Source: Burkholderia savannae (lineage in GTDB: Bacteria > Pseudomonadota > Gammaproteobacteria > Burkholderiales > Burkholderiaceae). Taken from it: a stretch of DNA of 64,000 bases. Below, in pieces: positions 57,817 through 64,000 of the stretch (the stretch's first letter is position 1; each line of letters begins with the position of its first letter). The stretch covers positions 2,542,001 to 2,606,000 of the forward strand of contig NZ_CP013417.1 in NCBI RefSeq assembly GCF_001524445.2, written 5' to 3'. The notes beneath the pieces are model-generated. The model was not told the DNA's origin, did not search any database, and was given only the letters and a program-made list of their open reading frames with translations. A program made the translations under genes and the position numbers.

Positions 57817-58641
57817 ATGCTGCTTGCCCACATCAGCGATCTGCACATCAAGCGGCCCGGCATGCTCGCGTATCGGCGCGTCGACACGGCCGCGCATCTC
57901 GCGCGCTGCGTCGCGCGGCTGAACGCGCTCGAGCCGCGCCCGGACGCGGTGCTCGTCACGGGCGACCTGACCGATTTCGGCGACGACGACGAATACGCGC
58001 ATCTGAAATCGCTGCTCGCGCCGCTCGCGATTCCGTACTACCTGCTCGTCGGCAATCACGACGACCGCGCGGCGCTGCGACGCGCGTTCCCCGATCGCGC
58101 GGAGCTGCAATCGGGCGAGTTCGTCCAGTACGCGCTCGATCTCGGTCCGCTGCGCGTGATCGCGCTCGATTCGCAGATTCCGGGCGCGAGCGGCGGCACG
58201 CTGTGCGACGCGCGGCTCGCGTGGCTCGCCGGCCAGCTCGACGCCGCGCGCGAACGCCCGGTGATCGTCGCGCTCCATCATCCGCCGTTCGCGTGCGGCA
58301 TCGGCCACATGGACGCGATGCGGCTCGAGCCGGCCGCGTCGGGCCGGCTCGACGCGCTGCTGCGGCGCTTTCCGAACGTCGAGCGCGTGCTGTGCGGGCA
58401 CGTGCACCGGACGATGTTCGCGCGCTTCGGCGGCACGATCGCGTCGGCGGTGCCCGCCCCCGCGCATCAGGTCACGTTCGACCTGCGCGACGACGGGCCG
58501 TCGTCGTTCTCGATGGAGCCGCCCGCGTTCGCCGTGCATCGCTATGCGCCGGACGCGGGGCTCGCGTCGCATCACGTGTATGTCGATGCGAGCGACGGGC
58601 CGCATCCGTTCTTCGAGACGACGGGGGTGTTGATCGATTGA
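57817..58641 (+). CDS. Calcineurin-like phosphodiesterase (GpdQ/CpdA type)
   Basis: 274 residues. The five metallophosphoesterase motifs are in order: AHISDLHIKRPG, VLVTGDLTDFGDDDE, LLVGNHDDRAAL, IVALHHPPFACG and VLCGHVHRTMFARFGG. Two metal ions hydrolyse phosphodiesters, for example glycerophosphodiesters or cyclic AMP. No signal peptide, so cytoplasmic. Placed last in the transporter operon (59-bp gap), it may process the imported compound. Confidence 0.9.
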   Translation: MLLAHISDLHIKRPGMLAYRRVDTAAHLARCVARLNALEPRPDAVLVTGDLTDFGDDDEYAHLKSLLAPLAIPYYLLVGNHDDRAALRRAFPDRAELQSGEFVQYALDLGPLRVIALDSQIPGASGGTLCDARLAWLAGQLDAARERPVIVALHHPPFACGIGHMDAMRLEPAASGRLDALLRRFPNVERVLCGHVHRTMFARFGGTIASAVPAPAHQVTFDLRDDGPSSFSMEPPAFAVHRYAPDAGLASHHVYVDASDGPHPFFETTGVLID

Positions 58642-58668
58642 GCGACCGGGTGGGAGGTGATCCGTTCG

Positions 58669-58728
58669 GCGGTTTGGCGGTTTGGCGGTTTGGCGGTTGG
58701 CGGTTGGCGGTTGGCGGTTGGCGGTTGA
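58669..58728 (+). repeat. Tandem repeat CGGTTTGG (8-mer) passing into CGGTTGG (7-mer)
   Basis: About three 8-bp units are followed by about five 7-bp units that differ by one T, a visible unit-length change inside one array. Confidence 0.85.
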
Positions 58729-58987
58729 ACGATTCAGCGATCGTCGATCGGCAACCGACTGGTCGGATCACCGATTGATCGCCTGAGCGATGCCATTACG
58801 CGCAGCAAGCGCGTCGCCGCGCCTGTGCGCGCTTCTGCCGGGCCGCGCAGAACGGTGCCGCGACATCGGGCCGCATAGGCCGCCGTGCATCCCGTCCAGC
58901 AACCGACATCGCACACGTCGCACTTCGCATAGCGTGCGGCATACGGTTTGCGACATGCTCATACGGAATGCGAAATGCGATGTGCGA

Positions 58988-59093
58988 TGTGCGGTCTGCG
59001 GTCTGCGGTCTGCGGTCTGCGGTCTGCGGCGTGCGGCGTGCGGCGTGCGGCGTGCGGCGTGCGGCGTGCGGCGTGCGGCGTGCGGCGTGCGGC
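58988..59093 (+). repeat. Heptamer arrays GGTCTGC and GGCGTGC
   Basis: About five copies of GGTCTGC are directly followed by eight or nine copies of GGCGTGC, perfect and in phase. Similar in style to the array at 1271-1454. Confidence 0.9.
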
Positions 59094-59296
59094 GGCATCA
59101 TGATCACCCACGCGACAAACACCGGGAGCACGCACGCTCACGTGTAGGCTGACGTGTACGCCGTCGTCCACGCGGCGAACATCCGGGCAATACCGTCTAC
59201 CGCTCATCGCTCAGCGCTCTTCACCCACCGCCCTTCACTCCAGCCGGCCGGCATCGCGCCCCCGCACGAGCCGGCCGTTTCATGCCGAAGCCGCTA

Positions 59297-59707
59297 TCAG
59301 CGCGCCCCGCTCGTCCGGTCGATGACGGCGAGCAATTCGGCGAGCGCCTGCTTGCACGCGCCGGCCTGCGGCCGGTCGGCGCGCAGCGCGGCGAGCGCGC
59401 GATCGATCGCCTTGTCGACCGCGTGCCAATCCGCCGCCGCGCGCGGCTTGAGCGACGGCTCCGCGTCGTCCCACGACGTTTCCAGATCCTTGATGCGCGC
59501 CTTCGCGCCGGCGAGATCGCCCTTGTCGACGAGCTTCGCGGTGTCGACGGCGATCGCGCGGAACGGCGACAGATCGCCGAGCTTCGAGACGGTCGCGGCT
59601 TCGGCCGCGCTCGGCGCGACGCCTGCGGGCGACACGGCGCCGATGCCGAATGCGGCGGCCGCCAGCGCGGGCGCGACGGCGAATGCGATGAGCTTGCGCT
59701 TGATCAT
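59297..59707 (-). CDS. Exported helical protein (136 aa)
   Basis: Signal peptide at 1-40 ([20 protein letters not shown] ... SAAEA), then a helical mature part: [71 protein letters not shown]. This pattern recurs in small periplasmic proteins paired with COG4705-type membrane proteins. It is encoded downstream of such a gene in the same direction. Function unknown. Confidence 0.75.
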   Translation of the reverse strand: MIKRKLIAFAVAPALAAAAFGIGAVSPAGVAPSAAEAATVSKLGDLSPFRAIAVDTAKLVDKGDLAGAKARIKDLETSWDDAEPSLKPRAAADWHAVDKAIDRALAALRADRPQAGACKQALAELLAVIDRTSGAR

Positions 59708-59776
59708 GTTCAATCTCCTGGTGGTGAATGTGAACGAAACGGATGAATGCGACGCCGGCCTCGGTTGCGACATCGA

Positions 59777-59832
59777 CATCGACAGCGACAGCGACAGCGA
59801 CTGCGACTGCGACTGCGACTGCGACTGCGACG
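59777..59832 (+). repeat. Hexanucleotide array GACAGC / GACTGC
   Basis: About nine 6-bp units (CGACAG then CGACTG type) between the exported protein gene and the DUF347-type gene on the minus strand. A length change could alter the spacing within this operon. Confidence 0.85.
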
Positions 59833-59847
59833 ACAACAGCAACAACA

Positions 59848-60606
59848 TCACCGTCCGCGCGCCGGCGCCCCGAGCCGATCCGCGCGCGCCGCGGTGACGC
59901 TCAGCCCCGCGACGAGCACGACGATCACCGCGAGAAACACGGCGCTCGTCTTGATCGTGCCGAGCCCGAGGCCGCCGTACGCTTGCGCCTGCGACAGGAA
60001 ATCGCCGAGCGACGCGCCGAGCGGGCGCGTGAGGATGTACGCGAGCCAGAACGCGAGCACGCGGTTCATCCCGCCGAGGGCGGCCGCCGCGACGAGCGCG
60101 ATCGCGCCGCCGAACGCGACGATCCCGAGCCGGAATCCGAGGCCGAGCGCCTCGGTCGCGAGATCGCCCGCCGCCGTGCCGAGCGCGAACGTCAGCAGGA
60201 TCGCGGCCCAGTAGAACCCTTCGCGGCGCGGCGTGACGATCGTATGGATCGACAGCGTCCGCTCGCTGCGATACCAGAGCGCGAACGTCGCCGCGAGCGC
60301 GGCCGCGAACAGCGGCGTGCTGACGTAGAGGCTGACGCCGAGGCCGTCGGTCAGCGCGTCGGTGATCTGCGTGCCGACGACGCTGACGAGCACGATGGTC
60401 AGCCAGTAGATCCACGGCACGTAAGCGCGCGCGCGCCATTGCAGCGCGAGCGCGCAGATCAGCAGGCCGGACATCAGCGCGCCCGTGACGGCGGCGCCGA
60501 GCCCGACGTGCACGGCGAGATAGTCGGCGCCGGTCTCCCCGACCGTCGTCGACATGATCTTGACGATCCAGAACGCGAGCGTGACTTCCGGGACTTTGTT
60601 GAGCAT
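59848..60606 (-). CDS. COG4705/DUF347-type integral membrane protein
   Basis: 252 residues, seven or eight transmembrane helices. [27 protein letters not shown] opens the first repeat and [30 protein letters not shown] the second; each repeat ends in Thr-Asp or Gly-Asp turns as in DUF347 proteins. The ATG at 60606 is chosen because the family starts at MLNKVPEV. Function not established; related proteins appear with metal or manganese homeostasis genes. Confidence 0.85.
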   Translation of the reverse strand: MLNKVPEVTLAFWIVKIMSTTVGETGADYLAVHVGLGAAVTGALMSGLLICALALQWRARAYVPWIYWLTIVLVSVVGTQITDALTDGLGVSLYVSTPLFAAALAATFALWYRSERTLSIHTIVTPRREGFYWAAILLTFALGTAAGDLATEALGLGFRLGIVAFGGAIALVAAAALGGMNRVLAFWLAYILTRPLGASLGDFLSQAQAYGGLGLGTIKTSAVFLAVIVVLVAGLSVTAARADRLGAPARGR

Positions 60607-60931
60607 GCCTGCGGCTGCAGGCGGACGGGCTGGCTGGTTCAATCGGATTCTCCTGGTCGCGCCGGTTGCGCAGAGCGAGCCGGATTCCGGCAACGGCGGC
60701 GCGGCGAATGACGAACGCTCCCACGGCTCGCTCGGACGCCACTATGCAGGCCGGCCGCTTAAGGCGACATTAACGAGGCGGCGGGCGGCCGCCGGGCCGC
60801 GAACGCGCCGCCCGCCAGCAGAGTTTCGGGACGTCCGGTATGATCGGCGCTCGCGGCATTTCGCCTCCCCTGTTTCGATCGACGACGCGGTCCGCGCGCG
60901 CCGTGCGCGCCGCGTTTCGCCCACACGCACC

Positions 60932-62128
60932 ATGCCCTCGCAGCCCCGCCCTCGCGCCGACGCGCCCGACCGCTATTCGCGCAGCCTGTTGCTGCTGCTC
61001 GCGACGATCGCGGGCGTGTCCGTCGCCAACATCTATTACAACCAGCCGCTCCTCGACGCATTCCGCGCGTCGTTTCCGGGCAGCGCGTCGTGGATCGGCG
61101 TCGTGCCGACCGCGACGCAGCTCGGCTACGCAACCGGCATGTTCTTGCTTGCGCCGCTCGGCGACCGCTTCGACCGGCGCAAGCTGATCCTGCTGCAGAT
61201 CGCCGGGCTCTCGGCCGCGCTCGTGATCGCCGCGGCCGCGCCGACGCTCGCCGTGCTCGCCGCCGCGAGCCTCGCGATCGGCATCCTCGCGACGATCGCG
61301 CAGCAGGCGGTGCCGTTCGCCGCCGAGATCGCGCCGCCCGCCGCGCGCGGGCAGGCGGTCGGCACCGTGATGAGCGGGCTCCTGCTCGGCATCCTGCTCG
61401 CGCGCACGGCGGCGGGCTTCGTCGCCGAATATTTCGGCTGGCGCGCGGTGTTCGCCGCGTCGGTCGCGGCGCTCGCCGCGCTCGCGGCCGTGATCGTCGC
61501 GCGCCTGCCGCGCAGTTCGCCGACGTCGACGCTGCCGTACGGCAAGCTGCTCGCGTCGATGTGGCAACTCGCGCGCGAGTTGCGCGGACTGCGCGACGCG
61601 TCGATGACGGGCGCGGCGATCTTCGCGGCGTTCAGCGCGTTCTGGCCCGTGCTCACGCTGCTGCTCGCGGGCGAGCCGTTCCATCTGGGGCCGCAGGCGG
61701 CGGGCCTGTTCGGAATCGTCGGCGCGGCGGGCGCGCTCGCCGCGCCGTATGCGGGCCGCTTCGCCGACAAGCGCGGGCCGCGCGCGATCATCACGCTCGC
61801 GATCGCGCTGATGGCCGTGGCGTTCGTGATCTTCGCGATGTCGGGCCGCAGCCTCGTCGGCCTCGTGATCGGCGTGATCGTGCTCGACGTCGGCGTGCAG
61901 GCCGCGCAGATCTCGAACCAGTCGCGCATCTACGCGCTGAAGCCCGATGCGCGCAGCCGCGTGAACACGGTCTACATGGCCTGCTATTTCATCGGCGGCG
62001 CGATCGGCTCGTCGGCGGGCGTCGCCGCATGGCGCGCGATGGGCTGGATCGGCATGTGCGCGGTCGGCCTGCTGTTCTCGGCCGTCGCGGCGATCGTGCA
62101 TTACCGCGGCCGCGCGAGCGGGCAGTAA
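60932..62128 (+). CDS. MFS transporter (drug/sugar efflux type)
   Basis: 398 residues, twelve transmembrane helices. SVANIYYNQPLLDAFRASFP opens helix 1-2, and the loop motif A is LAPLGDRFDRRKLILLQIAG. The YNQPLL motif marks a subgroup of proton-driven exporters (YajR/YbcL-like in enterobacteria). It stands alone, divergent from the DUF347-type gene. The ATG at 60932 gives a normal cytoplasmic N-terminus. Confidence 0.88.
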   Translation: MPSQPRPRADAPDRYSRSLLLLLATIAGVSVANIYYNQPLLDAFRASFPGSASWIGVVPTATQLGYATGMFLLAPLGDRFDRRKLILLQIAGLSAALVIAAAAPTLAVLAAASLAIGILATIAQQAVPFAAEIAPPAARGQAVGTVMSGLLLGILLARTAAGFVAEYFGWRAVFAASVAALAALAAVIVARLPRSSPTSTLPYGKLLASMWQLARELRGLRDASMTGAAIFAAFSAFWPVLTLLLAGEPFHLGPQAAGLFGIVGAAGALAAPYAGRFADKRGPRAIITLAIALMAVAFVIFAMSGRSLVGLVIGVIVLDVGVQAAQISNQSRIYALKPDARSRVNTVYMACYFIGGAIGSSAGVAAWRAMGWIGMCAVGLLFSAVAAIVHYRGRASGQ

Positions 62129-62181
62129 CCGCCCGGCGCGGCGGCGCACGGCCGCCGCATGCCGCATGCCGCACGACTCAG

Positions 62182-62221
62182 GGATTCACGGATTCACGGA
62201 TTCACGAGTTCACGGGTTCAC
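62182..62221 (+). repeat. Octamer array GGATTCAC
   Basis: Three perfect copies followed by GAGTTCAC and GGGTTCAC, just after the MFS gene. Adjacent sequence holds short CATGCCG repeats. Confidence 0.8.
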
Positions 62222-62313
62222 GATGCACGCCACACGAAGCATGACGCACGACGCCTCGCGCCGCTTTCGCCTCGTGCTCCGCGCCGCGCATCGTCGCGAC
62301 GCTACCCGCGGCG

Positions 62314-63249
62314 TTATTGCATCCGCTTGCGCGCCGGATCGAACGCGAACGACAACCCGACGCTGCCGAGAATCGCGACGGTCGCGATCACGGTCGCGAG
62401 CGTGACGGGCTCGCCGAGCAGCAGCGCGCCGAGCGCGACCGCGACGACCGGATTCACGTACATGCAGCTGCTCGCGATGATCGGGCTCGTGTGACGGATC
62501 AGGTAGCCGTACGCGACGTACGCGGCCATCGTGCCCGCGAGCATCAGGTAGACGAACGCGACGCCGGGCACAAACGCGACGTGCTCGATGCGCTCGCCGA
62601 GCACCCATGCGATGCAGGTGGACGCCGCGCCGCCGAGGCCGATCTGCAGCGCGGTCGACAGGAACAGGTCGTGCGGCAGCGCGAGCCGCGCGGCGAGATG
62701 CGCGCCGCCCGCCCAGAAGAGCGCGCCCGCGAGCACGGTGATGCTGCCGAGCGTCGAGCCGGGCGACGACGGCCCGCCCGAATTCAGCACGACGATCCCG
62801 ACCATCCCGAGCGCGACGGCCGCCCATTCGCCGCCCGTCACGCGCCGCCCCGCGACCGATGCGATCACCGTCGCGAAGAGCGGCACGGTCGCGACCATCA
62901 CGGCGGCCGAGCCGCTGCTGACCGTGCGCATCCCGAGCGCGATGAGGCCGGACGACATCGTGACGAGCATCGTGCCGACGAGCGCCGCGTTGCGGATCTC
63001 GACGAGCGTCGGCCGCACCGGGCGCCGCCGCATCGCGAAGATGAAGAGCCCGATTCCCGCGAGCAGGTTGCGCAAGCCGGACAGCAGCAGCGGCGGAAAC
63101 GATTCGAGCGCGACGTGCAGCGCGAGATACGTCGAGCCCCACGCGAAATAGATGAACGTGAGCGCGAGCGCGACGCGGCCGCCGCGGCTTTGCGGCAAAC
63201 GGAGCGGACGGCGTGCGAGGAACGCGAGGGGGCGATCGAACGGCGTCAT
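62314..63249 (-). CDS. EamA/DMT-family transporter (YedA/RhaT-like)
   Basis: 311 residues, ten transmembrane helices in two EamA repeats: FIYFAWGSTYLALHVALESF (TWGS-type start), GLIALGMRTVSSGSAAVMVA and, in the second half, SPIIASSCMYVNPVVAVALG followed by LLLGEPVTLATVIA. Such proteins export metabolites or amino acids. Tail to tail with the MFS gene. Confidence 0.9.
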   Translation of the reverse strand: MTPFDRPLAFLARRPLRLPQSRGGRVALALTFIYFAWGSTYLALHVALESFPPLLLSGLRNLLAGIGLFIFAMRRRPVRPTLVEIRNAALVGTMLVTMSSGLIALGMRTVSSGSAAVMVATVPLFATVIASVAGRRVTGGEWAAVALGMVGIVVLNSGGPSSPGSTLGSITVLAGALFWAGGAHLAARLALPHDLFLSTALQIGLGGAASTCIAWVLGERIEHVAFVPGVAFVYLMLAGTMAAYVAYGYLIRHTSPIIASSCMYVNPVVAVALGALLLGEPVTLATVIATVAILGSVGLSFAFDPARKRMQ

Positions 63250-63666
63250 CGGTCAGCGTGCCCGCACGGAGTGACGCGTGCCGCTTCGCGCGTTCGCGCG
63301 CAAAGCGGCGCGACTGCCGGCGAGCGGCCCCGATATATCCGGAATGACGAGAGACGGCGGCGTGCGAAACGACGAATCGGAGCGTGCGGCGGCGAACATG
63401 ACCGAAGAAGGCGAACGGACTCGAATGAATATGTGCGCGGCCGGGCGGCCGCATACCGCCAGCATTATGCATTAAGGAATGGAAAACGAATGCCGGCGCG
63501 AATCGAACGCGCGCTCGGTGACGCGTCGGCGCGACATTTCATTCGCGGCACACCGGCGTTTTCGTTTTTCGACCGTCGAGACGAAGCCGCAAAAACACGA
63601 GCGGCGCGAGCCGCGAGCGGACGAGCGCCACGCATCGCCCCGCCCGCGCGGCGTCGCCCGAGCGCG
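63250..63666. other. Intergenic region without a supported gene
   Basis: About 415 bases upstream of the EamA gene and downstream of the molybdopterin gene. Slightly lower GC around 63400-63560. No convincing promoter, RNA or protein seen. Confidence 0.45.
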
Positions 63667-64000
63667 TCACGACCCGCCGAACCAGTTGTAGCCCTGGTCG
63701 ACCCAATATCCGCCCGGATACGTATTGGTGACGAATATCTCCATGATGTGCTTCGGATTCTTGTAGCCGAGCTTGGTCGGCATGCGCAGCTTCATCGGAA
63801 AACCGTATTCGGGCGGCAGGCGCTTGCCGTCGTATTCGAACGTCAGCAGCGTTTGCGGATGCAATGCGGTCGGCATGTCAATGCTCTCGTAATAATCGTC
63901 CGCGCATTTGAAGCCGACGTATTTCGCGGTCGTGTCCGCGCCGGCGCGGCGCAGGAATTCGCGAAACGGCGTGCCGCCCCAGCGCCCGATCGCGCTCCAG
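63667..64000 (-). CDS. Molybdopterin-binding oxidoreductase, C-terminal part (cut by window end)
   Basis: About 110 residues are in view: IGRWGGTPFREFLRRAGADT at the cut, then KYVGFKCADDYYESIDMPTA, LHPQTLLTFEYDGKRLPPEY and GFPMKLRMPTKLGYKNPKHI. This is the end of the sulfite-oxidase/YedY-like molybdopterin domain. The Cys in GFKCAD is not the molybdenum ligand, which would lie upstream. The frame is continuous to the window edge. Substrate unknown. Confidence 0.85.
   Translation of the reverse strand, partial: WSAIGRWGGTPFREFLRRAGADTTAKYVGFKCADDYYESIDMPTALHPQTLLTFEYDGKRLPPEYGFPMKLRMPTKLGYKNPKHIMEIFVTNTYPGGYWVDQGYNWFGGS

Larger units (their letters stand above)
58642..59296. other. Intergenic region with heptamer/octamer tandem repeats
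   Basis: About 650 bases without a supported gene. It contains the two repeat arrays listed separately (58669-58728 and 58988-59093). Open frames here, on both strands, only translate the repeats. Confidence 0.55.

Noticed and set aside
59747..60711. Long Arg-rich plus-strand frames over the DUF347-type gene
   Set aside because: They are antisense shadows that include the hexamer repeat; the minus-strand protein has clear transmembrane repeats.

Overview
The window is very GC-rich DNA from a Burkholderia of the pseudomallei/thailandensis type. The evidence is the Opc-type porin, the strong codon bias, the heptanucleotide repeat tracts between genes, and the neighbourhood of ABC, MFS and EamA transporters. 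It has three parts: host chromosome (1-4539), a complete-looking prophage of about 46 kb (4540-50857), and host chromosome again (50858-64000). The prophage lies between two copies of a 19-bp sequence. The right copy is the 3' end of a tRNA-Leu(UAA) gene, which also carries a 258-nt group I intron in its anticodon loop.

The prophage encodes a contractile-tailed (myovirus) particle. From a central immunity region (cro-like, cI-like and cII-like genes at 35.6-37.0 kb) two early operons diverge. The leftward one holds replication genes (O- and P-like), small proteins, rusA and a probable late antiterminator. Behind two terminators follow the late genes, all leftward: terminase, portal, Mu-F-like head protein, NUDIX-prohead protease, capsid, tail sheath, tube, chaperones (with a probable -1 frameshift), tape measure, baseplate, tail fibres and lysis genes. 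One secreted SGNH hydrolase gene points the other way inside the late region and looks like a lysogenic-conversion gene. The rightward early operon starts at a strong promoter between repressor operators, has an rrn-type boxA in its leader, and carries RecT-like and exonuclease-like genes, a PP-loop sulfur-chemistry enzyme and small proteins. It ends at a convergent excisionase/integrase pair.

The standout is a complete diversity-generating retroelement (DGR) in the rightward operon. It has an Avd accessory gene, a reverse transcriptase with a YVDD active site, a 92-nt template repeat (TR), and three target genes ending in 92-nt variable repeats (VRs). Within the first 91 nt, all 37 TR-to-VR differences fall on template adenines. 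Two features are unusual. The TR lies inside the only open frame available for the reverse transcriptase, read in a different frame from the targets. The targets are small stand-alone proteins in the early operon, not tail-fibre tips in the late operon.

To the right of the prophage are a LacI-family regulator and a binding-protein-dependent ABC transporter with a phosphodiesterase. The two permease genes of that system are separated by about 1.1 kb, which holds an opposite-strand small peptide with a double-glycine-type leader and a second copy of the LacI-gene promoter region. Then come a DUF347-type membrane protein, an MFS transporter, an EamA transporter and the C-terminal part of a molybdopterin oxidoreductase cut by the window end.
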